A stretch of DNA of 64,000 nt, from positions 13,797,001 to 13,861,000 of the forward strand of contig JASXTE010000001.1 of NCBI GenBank assembly GCA_030280995.1. Reading direction: 5' to 3'. The notes under the pieces were generated by a model that searched no databases, had not been told where the DNA came from, and saw only the letters and a list, made by a program, of their open reading frames with translations. Positions within the stretch are counted from its first letter, which is position 1; the number at the start of each line of letters is the position of its first letter. This stretch comes from Hemileia vastatrix. Its lineage: Eukaryota > Basidiomycota > Pucciniomycetes > Pucciniales > Zaghouaniaceae. Below, in pieces: positions 12,016 to 23,700 of the stretch. The translations under genes were made by a program, and so were the position numbers.

Positions 12016-12590
12016 TTGAGGGTAGGAAGCAAAGGAAATGGGGAGGAGAAGGGAGATAAGGGGAGAAGAGGAGGAGGTAAGTGGAGAGAGGGGATGGGGT
12101 ATGATGGGAAGGGGAGGGGTATGGAAGCGAGAGAGTTGAGAAGAGAGGAAAAGGAAAGAGAGAGGATTTGGAGGGAACAGGGATGTAAGCAAGAGGATTT
12201 TGAGGGGAGAAGGGATGGAGGAAAGAGTAGTGGGAGGGGATGGGTATGGAAGGGAGAGGTATGGAAGCAAGATCATTTAGATGGGAGAGGGATGGAAAAG
12301 AGGGGATTGGGAGGGGTGGGGGAAAGAAATAAGAGGATTGGGAAGGGAGGGGAAAGGAAATGGGAGGATGGGGAGGGGAAGGGAGGGAGAGGGACAGGAA
12401 GAAAAGGGACAGGAAAGGGAGGGGAGAAAGGGGATGAGGAAGGTAGGGATAGAAAAGAAATATGAGAGGGGAAGTGCATATGTGGTAAGGAGTGGAAGAG
12501 GGAAAAGGCATGAGAGGGGTGGAAAAAATGTGCAAGAGAGAAATGAGAATAACATTGCAAGCATGTATTATTACTTTCAAAAATAATATG
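12016..12590. repeat. Homopurine (G/A) tract of about 0.55 kb
   Basis: The plus strand is almost entirely G and A, built from irregular GGGGAGG, GAAGGGAG and GGAAAGG words with few pyrimidines. Open frames here on both strands (Gly/Arg/Glu/Lys-rich on plus, Ser/Pro/Leu-rich on minus) are a by-product of this composition and are not genes. Such tracts can form triplex DNA. An A-rich extension with A runs follows to about 12860. Confidence 0.9.
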
Positions 12591-12959
12591 TGTGGAGGGG
12601 GAAAATTTTTTAAGAGAAAGTAAAACAGAAAACCCATATTTAATAAGAAAAAAAAGAGAATTTAACTACCAGAGAAGAGGGTACCAAAAAAAAAAAAAAA
12701 AAAAAAAAAAAACAGAAACAGAAACAGAAACAAGTAACAGATATGAAAAGAGAATTCTCACAAACAATGAGGTAAAGGAAGCCAAATCTATGGGGTTTAG
12801 AAATAGAAAAACAGATAGAGATGATTATGACAGATAAACAAAAAAAAAAAAAAAAAAAAAGGAAGTTGAAGAAAGTCATGACTAGGGTCATTCCCTGGGC
12901 TCAACTATGGTCACTCCCTGAATCAAACCCATAATTTTACCACATGTTAAGGTTATAAA

Positions 12960-13060
12960 AGAAATGTTTCCCCTACAGGAGTTGAACCAGTGACCAATTA
13001 TGACATGTTAGCTGCTCTAACTACTAAGCTAATGAAACCAGTGCAAGGTGCAACCACAAC
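12960..13060 (-). repeat. tRNA-like SINE fragment 1
   Basis: On the minus strand the sequence has a D-arm/A-box-like part (TTAGCTTAGTAGTTAGAGC), a possible anticodon region and a T-arm/B-box-like part (CACTGGTTCAACTCCTG). The acceptor stem does not pair and the anticodon stem has mismatches, so this is not a working tRNA. It is followed by GTAGGGGAAAC and TTTTATAACCTTA, shared with the second copy at 13150-13235. A shared non-tRNA body suggests a tRNA-derived SINE. Confidence 0.45.
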
Positions 13061-13149
13061 ACCCCCCCCTGTGCACCAAGCCTGCTAAGGCAACCCCCCT
13101 AGTGCAGAGTTCTTGCTAAGAAATATTCACTGGGCCCATAACCTTTTAA

Positions 13150-13235
13150 GGTCATAAAAGGAAAGTTTCCCCTACAGTAATCAAACCTGTGACCACTAAT
13201 GACATGTTACACAACAGGAAATGAGCTATCACATC
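13150..13235 (-). repeat. tRNA-like SINE fragment 2
   Basis: The minus strand carries GTAACATGTCATTAGTGGTC and ACAGGTTTGATTACTGTAGG, parallel to fragment 1, followed by the same GGGGAAAC and TTTTATGACCTTA body. The D-arm part is poorer. A third isolated A-box-like sequence (TAGCTTAGCTGGTTGAG, minus strand) occurs near 15037-15055 without a matching body. Confidence 0.4.
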
Positions 13236-14049
13236 TCTCTGATGTGATGACTGCCCCATCGTTGAGTTTTAATTTTACATGAATTGTTGTTTCTAAATTT
13301 TGAAGCAACATGTAATTGACATGTGACTCCAGTGAAGCAAAAACTACTCAGCCGCCACTTTTTTTTGCTTCTCACCTGGCATGTTCTTTAATTATTCTCA
13401 TTTTTGGTATGGTGTTACCATACTATGTACTTAGCTATTCTCTCATCAGTACATAGTGTAGCCTCCAAGTACATTAGAGAACCTCTCCTGGTTCTGCAAG
13501 GCATCATTCTCTACAATTTTCCCCATCTTGCATTGCTTCCAGCAAAAGATCATATTTATTTTTTATCTTTAAAAAATTTCAATTGCAATGAAATTTCTCC
13601 AATGCTCCAAATTTATGCTGAAACTGTGCTTAAATCACAAAGGTCAAAATAAATATGGAAACTATGTTGCCTCTCTTACTTTTGTGAGGCATCATCTAAA
13701 GGATATTGAGAAATATAAATTTACAGAAATTTGTGAAGATCTGAACAGACCAGAAGACAAGGCATTTCCTCATGGGTCTGTTTCACTTAGCAAGTACTCA
13801 GAAGACAGAAAAACATATTTTGATGTTGATAGTGACCCAGATGGTAAGTCTTGTTTTTACTCCCTGGCACTTCTTAAGCTTTGAACTGACTTTTAATCTG
13901 AGTTAATTTGACAAAGATTCTATTTAAAAAACAAACAATTGGCTCTATGTTGGTTGTAATCTCAGCAGGAAAAAATGCATTGGCACAACAAAAATGATTG
14001 TAAATATTGTTAGAGATTGGCAAAAATTGATAAATCTCTTTCTCAGCCT

Positions 14050-16500
14050 TTGATGAAATTCTACTTGATCCTCAGACTAATATAAAGAGAGCCAACTTGA
14101 ATGTTGACTTCTTAAACATGATGTGCTTCCCAAAGTGTTTTTAGCTGTATCCACTGGATCATACCTCTCCATCTCTTTCTACTTAAAAAATGTTTCCCAG
14201 ATCAACTCCTTGGAATTAACCTCTATATTATTTCAAAGGCGCCTCTTGTGCAATTAAGGATCCTCCTCAATTTACACAAAATTGTAAGATACCAAAAATC
14301 TTTTCAAAATAACCTTGTTTTATTTATTTGGTGTTTTCTATTCAGAAAAGATAAACTTGGCTTTAATGGCTCTTGAGTAGTTCAGATGTTGAGGAGGCAA
14401 TAGAATACTGGGCTCAAGAAGTCAATAGAATAAATAGCTCTCTCTCTCTCTCTCTGATGTTCAGTATGGTATGGCATTTAAGAACATGAAATGGAATTAT
14501 CAAATTGACTCATTGAAATTGGACCTATTTATTCTTATTGACTGATTTTATCATAAGGGAAATAAAATTTCTGGTAAGGTAAAGTCAATGGTAATAATTT
14601 CTCTCAACTGTCTAAATCTCCAACCTGGACTTTGAAAAATGATTGGTCAGATCTGTATTTCAGGAATAACCCCTAGATTTGATTCCCTAGATAAAGAAAC
14701 TATAAATCATATTTTGAAGACATTTTTAAATGAATTGATCACATTTGAAAGTGAGATAGTGATTCCAACATTTTTAAAACCTGAAGGATGTATGGTGCAA
14801 GTCAAACCTCTATGCTTAGTTGGTGAACTTCCTGAAACCAAAAAGGCAGCTGATTTTGTGTCACACTCTGAAACACAGTTTTGCACATGGTGCATGGCAA
14901 CATTTTATATGATTTCACCTTTAGAATGTGGAAAAAAAAGGCTTAAAAATCAAGTTATTGAGATAGAAAAAAATCATGAGATTCAAAATTTGAACACACT
15001 AGAGACAAGCTTCTGAAGGCAAGTGGTGTACAATGGTCTTAACTCAACCAGCTAAGCTACTGGGGTTCAACACAACATGTTAAGCTAGGTGTGATCCACA
15101 ATTTATGGAAGTTGTTCTTAGCCACCATTCTCAATACTATTAGAGATTCAGGAGTGTTGTATGACATATAACCCATAAAAGAAGCCTGCCACAGAGTCCT
15201 AGTTAAGCTATGAAACATATAAAATCTGATAGTAATATATAAGTTACAGTGATGAATTCCAGCTCTGAAAATGATGATGGTGATGGTGATGGTGATGGTG
15301 AGGAGGAGGAGGAAGAACATAAAAGTTGAATTGATGAGCATATATTTTCTTAGAGTGGTATTGAAAAGTTTTAGGTAATTATGAAAGGCTTTGTTCTACC
15401 AAGTGGTCTAGCTTAATTCCCCCCCAATCTTGGTGAAGAAAGACATGGACTACTCACTGCATATCAATTGTACACAATTTTTTCTTATGTTATACCTCTA
15501 GTTATATTTGAGATTGTTTTAAATAATTCCAACAAGCTGCGTCCAGGGTCAATCCAAACAATATTACTGTAAAATACAGGCCATTTAGTCATCTGTACAC
15601 ATATTTTGAAATCAAGAAGTCTTGATAATGATTTAATCAACAGAATTCAGACTCAGTATGAAAATTATATTAAATCATCCAGAAATTTCTTTCCTGACTC
15701 TAAAACAAAACCCAATCACCATTTTTCACTTCAACTTCCTAAAAAAATGAAGACTTGGGGACCTCTAAGTGGGATTTTAGAGTTTCCAGGCAAACAACAT
15801 ATTGGTTTTTTACAAAACATTAACACTAATAACAAAATGGGTGAGAGCTATATGTTGAAAATTTGATTTCTTTTTTGAATGAATTATTGATCAAGTATAA
15901 AATTAATCAAACAGATAAGATGAACATTAAATTGATGAGGCAAAGTTGTTAATTGCAAAGGCTCATGGCCAAAAAAGAATATCATGATTTAAAAAATGAA
16001 AAAAAAATCCAGAAGTCATGAAAAAGCAAGCAAAATTGAATTTACTAATGAGGTTTACAATCTTTTGTGGGAATTTATCTAAGAAGAAAAGTAATACTGT
16101 TAAGGATCAACACACAATTCCTGTTCCAATTAAATCAAAAATATTTTTAGGAGTTGGATCATTAACTCAAAATTTGCCACTTGATAATTTTTTAATCTTG
16201 GTCAGAAAACCCAACAACTGCACATTGTTGAAAGATGAAAAGGGTAGCATCCAATATGGTTTAATCAATCAGATTTACCAGTTAAACAATCATTTGATGA
16301 GTTTACAAAAAATTATATTGATTCTTCCAATCACAAATAAATACAGAAAAAAAAATTAAATGTCCCATCATCTGCATTCAGATACCTTATATTCCTTCAC
16401 AAATTTGTAGTTGGGCAAGTAGAGTATAAAAATAAAGTTCTTGTTGAGACTTCTGATATTATATCTGTAGCTAATTATTGGTTTTTGCCCAAAAAAACTT
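14050..16500 (+). pseudogene. Tnp2-type (CACTA superfamily) transposase, heavily decayed
   Basis: Successive pieces match the known layout of basidiomycete Tnp2 transposases (Transposase_21 family). A Cys-Cys-LYP segment (MCFPKCF near 14120) is followed by SSSDVEEAIEYWAQ near 14380 and by GNKISGKVKSMVIISLNCLN near 14560-14615. Next come GITPRFDSLDKETINHILK, VGELPETKKAADFVSHSE and FCTWC (14660-14895), and then PNHHFSLQLPKKMKTWGPLS and EFPGKQHIGFLQ (15700-15820). A weaker tail reaches about 16500. Many stops and frame changes separate the pieces. Three-base target duplications and CACTA ends are typical of this superfamily, so it is a candidate relative of the enzyme that moved the CACTA-ended MITEs here. 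Its own ends were not found. Confidence 0.8.
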
Positions 16501-17189
16501 TCTCTATATCTCACAATGGAATCATTCTTACTTCCCATGATCACTTTCCCCTTCTTGATATCTCCAGTAATCTTTGATTTGGTTTCAATATCCTTTTTGA
16601 CTACATCTTTTTTCCTTTTAAGATTTTCTGTTAGCTTTTGTTGCTGATATAAACATCCCATAGTTTTAGAAATAAAATTATACCACAAAAAAACACTGGC
16701 CACCTTTATGATTTGAAACAGACTTAGATTTTGTGCCATGTAGATTAACATTCACAATGATAATTTTTTAGGATTTTCAGAAGCATTCCTTCTGAGGTCA
16801 AAATGATTTAATTCCAAGATATGAATTGTAAGCAGTGATCAAGCTCTGGCATTTTTTTTATTGTGAGCATGAAAAAATATCAAATAAATTTATTGGCACT
16901 TGTCAATTATATGTAGCTTTTTTCAAATGTTTACTGCAATGTCAAATCATATTGGTTTTTTAAAAACTTGACCTGAATTATTTTTAAGAATTACTCACAT
17001 TGAATAAGTGGAGTAATGTATTAAACAGTTATATGTATTTCTCATGTATCACACATAAACTAATTTAATATCTAAGAACAGAAAAGGCAATAAAAAGTAA
17101 TATCATATTCTTATGTTTCAATTTTAATATCTTAATCCCCCCAAAAAAATGAGCTATGAATAAAATAAAATGTATCATTTTCAATATTA

Positions 17190-17941
17190 GCATCAAAGCT
17201 TTCCATGCTCTACTCCTTCCATTTTTTCATCATCCCTACCATTTTCCTCATCAACATCATTCTCTTCATCATCATTCTCATCATTCTCCTCCTGCTCCTC
17301 CTCAGACCCATCTTTCTCATCTGTATCTTAAGTGTAGTAGTGATAAAAATGTGCCTTACCCTTTCCATTCTCATTAGATTCCTTTTTATCTTTAGAAGAC
17401 TTGTTTTGAGAACCAAAAATATAACCTTTATCTTCATACAATAATCCAGTGTCACCTTCTGGATAGTAGTCATCAGATTCATCAACGTTTTGATCCTCAG
17501 TGTGTATTGAATCACTCCCCACATCTTCATCTGAGCTATCTCCATGTTCAGACTTGCTTCATAATCTGAATTTTTCAGCCTGAAAATGTCAATATTTGGC
17601 AATAAATATTGAATCACAGTCTTTTTTTTTTCAGGATGAGGTTGAACTTTGGGGAGGAGTGAGTCATTACCATTGGGAAGGAAAGTGATCTTTCCAGTAT
17701 CAATGATTGTTTGGTGTTGAGCTCAAGAAAGCTTTGAAAACCATTCAGGGTCATAAAAATCAAAGGAAAGATGCTTTGGGGCTTATTTGAAAGTGGATTT
17801 TATTGGGAACTTTGCTAATCAACAAACCCTTTGATGAGAGGTTGGGTCTTGTTGTCTGGCTTGAATCATCCTGATGTCCAGACAATGCATGAACTGACAA
17901 GCATTTGTTGAATGATAATCCAATGTCTTTATCAGGAAATA

Positions 17942-17975
<34 letters not shown>

Positions 17976-19130
17976 GATTATATTCATTGTCACTATGGGC
18001 TGTCACTTCACTAAGAATTCTTATGAATCTTTTTGGAAACTTATGTTGTTTTTCAAACTCCACTCAAGCATCTTGTAACTGTCAGGTCAAACAATCATCT
18101 TCAAAATAACTAAAAAAGCATTAAAGACACACTTACTCACTCTTTATTATTTTTTGGACTTTTTTGTTTAGATGAATCCAGTAGGTTATTTCCAGCCTTC
18201 TTCTTTTTTTTTTTTGTTTTTTTTTTTGATATCATACAAGCATTAAAAAAATGAACAAAATGGTTATAAGCTTGAATAAGTAAAGGAATATTCTTGATGT
18301 ATTTAAGATGTATGTTGAGAAATGTATAACCTATTGAAACAGAGATTTCACAGAAGGATGGTGATGGCAGAAATTTTTGAAAAGCTGCATTGTACAACAA
18401 TGATAGATCCTGTTCAAGGTTCAGGAACCAAATTTGTATCCCCAAACAAGTTAAAAGTCTTTTTTAAGTATTTGACAAAGTTCTGATAAATATGAACTAT
18501 AGAGTGGCCAACTTTCACTTGGCCAGCTTTAATATTGTCAAATGTCTTTACTTCTTTTAGTGGAACAAGTACAGGTGATGATTCAACTTTAACATCCCGT
18601 TCCAATGAGTTCAGATTTGAGAATTGATTGTAAAAAAAAAAACATTAGTTCTTCTGGATTGGTAGGAGAAGGGGAAGAATCTTGTTTCAATCATCTCCAA
18701 AGTATTTTGATATGGAAAACCATAATAAAGGATGAGTAAACCTTTGTAATTATTATACAAGATATATATATATATATATATAACATACCTTTGTTGTGTC
18801 AAAATCTAGAGGAAAATGGACAGTATGCATTTGAGCAGGGTTACACTTGCAGGATGGGACAGGAGGAGCTTCAATAGTATTTTTGGCCTGCCTTCATTCC
18901 TTTTTAGGGCTTTTTGGTGGAACATCATGAATCAGAAAAGGGGAAGAGTCAGCAAAAACATGTCTTCTAGTTATAGGCTCTAATTTTCAGGAGGTGAGGG
19001 GTTCTGGATTACCCTTTGTTTTCTTTTTTTTCTTTTTCTTTTTCTTTTTCTTTTTTGGTGGGTTTTTGATAGAATGACTACCAACCCAACTTGCTTCTTT
19101 GATCAATGAAAGGGTTTTTTTATTTTTATT
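17190..19130 (-). pseudogene. Unrecognised broken minus-strand gene with acidic C-terminus
   Basis: Reading leftward, a Lys-rich segment (near 19060) leads to RRHVFADSSPFLIHDVPPKS (18970-18910). It is followed by PSCKCNPAQMHTVHFPLDFD (18860-18800), a GTATGT donor, and VKVESSPVLVPLKEVKTFDN near 18600. Further left come KITFLPNGNDSLLPKVQPHP near 17690 and an acidic region from about 17550 (EHGDSSDEDVGSDSIHTEDQ). An apparent GTAAGG...CAG intron joins this to a Glu/Asp/Asn-rich end with a stop near 17196. Several in-frame stops occur. I do not recognise the family. Its position next to the Tnp2 remnant, on the opposite strand, makes it a possible second gene of the same transposon, but this is inference. 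Confidence 0.4.
17943..17974. repeat. Poly-T run
   Basis: A run of about 31 T within the unrecognised minus-strand gene region. Other runs of this kind are common in the window, for example 37628-37663, 39259-39282 and 45819-45840. Confidence 0.95.
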
Positions 19131-19769
19131 TATCTGTTTTATCTGTTTATATATATATATATATGTCCCTATGATAGACTCTAATGCAGATAGTTTTTCA
19201 GATAATTCATTAATAAATGCATCTTATTTTAAAATCTGTTCATGAGTGAAAACGGTTTAAAAAATCTTTAAATTGTGCTGATGGCCCTGCTAAAGTACAA
19301 GAAATTTGTTGCATACTATTTTAGACCTTCAGTATTTCTGCTATACTTCATCTTTATACAATCATGAATATATATATATATATATTCAGTGATAAACAAG
19401 TCAATTGATATAATGGTTAAATTTGATAAAGCAAAAAGATAGAAAAATTGGGTAAAATAAATGGATGAACTAACAAATAAATAAGGCTTACAGATAATGA
19501 TTTAGGAAGAGATAGTCTAAACTAGATCAACAAAATTGTTCACTAATATAATGGCACAATATAGTAATTGAGTCAGTATCAGATAAGCAAAAAAAAGCAA
19601 AAACAAAAAACAAAAAAAACAAAAAAACTAACCCAATAAGGCCTTGAATAGGTGATGGTGTTCCATGTGGTGTCAGCTTATGGTGGAATACATTGATATG
19701 GAGAATAAAAAGAGAAGGAAGGATAGTTTTGAAATCTTTGATTGAATTAGTAGAAAGATGGAGGGTAAA

Positions 19770-19857
19770 AAAGAAGAAGAAGAAGAAGAAGAAAGAAAGA
19801 AAGAAAGAAAGAAAAAAAGAAAGAAAAAAAGAAAGAAAGAAAGAAAGAAAGAAAGAA
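19770..19857. repeat. GAA/GAAA microsatellite
   Basis: Tandem GAA and GAAA units on the plus strand lie just outside the left LTR of Gypsy element 2. The long Phe/Ser/Leu open frame on the minus strand is a product of the repeat. (TA)n runs occur nearby at 18763-18782, 19149-19162 and 19369-19384. Confidence 0.95.
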
Positions 19858-19889
19858 CTAAAATATAAGTAGTAAAAAGAGAGAGTGTG

Positions 19890-20681
19890 TGTCAAGGGGA
19901 ACTTTTGGTCTAGAAGCTTGGTTCAAGGTTTATACGAGGAATTTTAGGGTTTTATTGAACTCTCAAAGAATAGTACGTATTTCTTTAATCAAAATAATTG
20001 TTTTACTCAAATAAAAGAGGTAGTTATAAGATATCAATATAAATTATAGATTAGAATTATGGTGATGTAAATACTAAAGTTATAAAATATAGGAATAAAT
20101 GTATTGTTGTGAGTGTAATAGTAATGTAAGTGATAAAAAGAATGTCTTGAAAAGCACAAAGTAAGAGGCCTTTTATAGGCAAAACATGAGGGAATAAAAT
20201 ATACGGAATTTACACCATATATTGTAGGCATGTGAAGAAAAGAATGACTGAAAGGAGTACATATATGACACAAGAATTAAATAAACTGGTACGTCAACAA
20301 GGACATCAAATTTATTAGCAATAAAGTTTGAGTTCCTTGGACTGTCCCAATTAATTACACAATAATTAATTAATTATATTACTTTCACGGGATTCCAGAT
20401 CTCTCACTGAGGTAATGTAATTGTTTTAAAGTTTTTTTATTATAATTTTATTATTAAATTCTATTCCCATTGACTTATACCATTGAGCACGGTGTTAGGG
20501 AGTAAAACTGTAAGGGACATTTTATTTACACTAATTAATTATATTACTTATTGTACTTAACTAGTTAATTGTAAGTAATGCTTAAGTAGATAATTAATTA
20601 TTAGTAAGAAGAAGGGGTGTGGCTTCAACTCAGTAAAATAATTAATTATTTTACTGGTTAAGTCTAGTAGCCTGGCTGACA
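19890..20681 (-). repeat. 3' LTR of Gypsy element 2 (792 bp)
   Basis: It starts (plus strand) TGTCAAGGGGAACTTTTGGT and ends TAGTAGCCTGGCTGACA. It matches the other LTR along its length, including a conserved TATA-like CCTTTTATAGG (20169-20179, TATAAAAGG on the minus strand). A polypurine tract (GAGTGAGGGAG on the minus strand) borders it at 20682-20692. Confidence 0.93.
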
Positions 20682-20715
20682 CTCCCTCACTCTAAAAAAA
20701 ACAATAAAAAAAATG

Positions 20716-23700
20716 CTATGATTTTTTCTTTTTATACTTTTTTAGTAGAGTGGGAAGATTAGATATCTCCTTCCCAGGTATCCAAGAATCATATTCAGAT
20801 GATTTATTCTTGAATCTCAATAAGTATTCTGTACCTTTCTCAGCAGTGACTATTCTGTCATTTGTAATTTTTTCAATTTCTGCTGTTTCAGTGATTTCAT
20901 TTGGGGTTTTCTTTGGTCTTCCCCTCCTTTTTGGAAATAAATCACTATTGGATGTGTAAGGTTTCAAAAGAGATATTGGAAAAACAGGATGTTTTCTGTC
21001 ATATGTAGAATACAAAATAACCTCAACTGCATTATCTCCAATCATTCTTCTGACAACAAATGGACCAACAAATGGATCTTTCAATTTGTTATTACCTTGT
21101 AAGTTGAAGTGGACTGTAGAAATCAACACTTCATCACCCTTTTTAAAATTGTATTCTTTATGGGATTTGTCCCATCTCTTCTTCTCATATTCAAATGATT
21201 TTTCAATACATTTTTGAGCATGATTTCTGCATGGTTGTTGCATTTGAAGAAAAGATTTTACATCAGGATGTATATCCAATTTAGGTATTTTGTTATTGAG
21301 AATTCGGGCAGGAGTATTTGGAACATATCCAAGCCAGAGCTCAAAAGGCTTTCTTTGAGTAACAGAATGAAAAGTGCTATTATAAGCAAATTCCAACCCA
21401 GGAAGTAAGGTAACCCAATCATGAGTGAATCTGTCATTATCTTTATACTCAAGGCCAAAGGCACAATAACTTCTAATCATGTCCTCTAAAGTCTGAATCA
21501 TTCTTTCAGATAAAACATCAGTCTTTGGATGATGGGCAGTAGAAAGTTTCAGATCACAACCACAAACATCCATCAGAGACATCCAAAATTCAGAAGTAAA
21601 TTTAGGGTATCTGTCAGAGATTATGGCTTTAGGAAAACCAGCAGTATTAAACATATGAGACCACCATAAGAAAGCTAATTCTTTAGTGGAAACATCCTTG
21701 TGAGTAGGGATAAATTTACACATTTTTGTGAATCTGTCCACAATAACCCAACAAGAGTTATAACTGTCTTTACCAGCAATAGGTAATCCTGTTACATAAT
21801 CCATGTTTATTATTTGCCATGGAGCATCAGGAGGTTCAATATGCTGCATTAATCCTGCTCTTTTACCAGTTAATCTTTTTGATTTTTGGCAAGAATCACA
21901 AGACTCAACATATAATTTTGTGTCTTCAGACATATTAACCCACCAAGCAGTGTTCTTAATTCTGATCATTGTTTTTTCAAGATCAAAATGTCCAGCTAAT
22001 ATGTCATCATGAAAAATTTTCAAGATGATTTCTTTCAAAGAAGGAGGAATAACAATGAAATTACTCAACTTTCTTCTATAATATAGATATCCTTCATCAA
22101 TTGAAAATTTACCTTTTTCCAAAGCTTTTTGGTACTTTGGTGGAAGGGTTTTAATTAATGCTTGTATTGAAGCATTCTTTGGATCATTTAATATGGTGCA
22201 TAACTTTTTCAAGTCAGTGTCCTTATCATATGAATCCAGAATAAGCTGTAATAGCTCTTCCTCCATATCAACCACATATATCCCATGTATATGAATAATT
22301 TCATCCTCAGGATCATACGCAGGATTAGAGTCATTATTTGGTAAAGGTAACCTATATAACATATCCACATTTGAGTGAACAATACCAGCCCTATGAATAA
22401 TTGTCATTCTCCCTCTGTATTCTTGAACATCCAACTGCCATCTGAACATATGTCTGTTAGGTGTTTTCAAGTTTAAAAGGGATTTAACTGCACTGCAGTC
22501 AGTGACAAGTTCAAATTTCTGGTCATCTAGGTAATAATGAAGCTTTTCTAGAGCCCATACTACAGCTAAACATTCTAATTGAGTAGCACCATATTTCAAT
22601 TCACTATTTCTCAAGGTTCTTGAAATATAACAAATTACTACTTCTGAAACTTTATCATTTATCACTTGTTTTTGATGGAGGGCAGCACCAAGACCAATGA
22701 AACTGGCATCAGTGTACAAAACAAATGGTTGATTAAAGTCAGGTAAAGCAAGAAGTGGTGCTGACATCAAACAGTGTTTCATAGTGTTAAAGGCTCTTTG
22801 TCTTTCACTATTCCAGAAAAAAGCAACATCCTTTCTAGTTAATTGGGTAAGGGGTAAAGCTATGACTTTTTAATTTTTAATATACTGTCTATAGTATCCA
22901 CACATTCCCAAAAAACTTTGGAGCTCTCTCACTGTAGTAGGAGCCTTCACCTGTTGTATGGCTTCCACTTTGTTCTGGTCAACACATATCTGTAAGCCTG
23001 AAACAACATGACCAAGAACTTTTAAAGAATGGAAACCAAATTTACATTTCTTCAAAGCAAGTGTCATATTTATTTCATCCATTTTCTGGAATACTTTACA
23101 CAGGTGGTTAAGATGGTCCTCAAATGTTTTTGAGAATATAATGATATCATCAATATAAACCATCATCCATCCTTCAATTATCTCTTGATGGAATGTGTTA
23201 CCCATGACTTTTTGGAAAATGGAAGGGGCATTTTTAGGGACAAATGGCATCCTAATATACTTATAAATACCCATATGTGTGGAAATCATCAGAAAGTTCT
23301 GAGAATTTTTCTCAACAGGTACCTGGTGATATCCTTTGTTACCATCCAAACAGCTGATATATTAAGCACCCTGTAAAGTAGCATGTATAGAGCTAATTGT
23401 AGGTAAAGGGTAGATATCATCAACAGTATAAGTATTTAGTGCTCTATAATCACCACATAACCTGGCTTTATCTTTCTCATAAGAAATTAGGACAGGTGAG
23501 ATAACACAATATTTAGGTGTTTCAACTACCATTTCAATAATATTCATTTTTAAAAGGGTAGAGATATTATCTTCAATATCTTTTCTCTTTGTGGGAGAAG
23601 CAGGATAAGGCTTCTTCTTTAAACTAGGTGGTATATCAGTTAATGGGCAAGACAATGAAAGTTTCATTTCCTCTTTAACTAATCCCAGTTCATGTGACCC

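Noticed and set aside
11957..12637. Long Ser/Pro/Leu-rich minus frame and Gly/Arg/Glu-rich plus frames
   Set aside because: They follow from the homopurine composition and have no domain or start context.
19527..19895. Phe/Ser/Leu-rich minus-strand open frame resembling a membrane protein
   Set aside because: Most of it is the GAA/GAAA repeat translated on the opposite strand.
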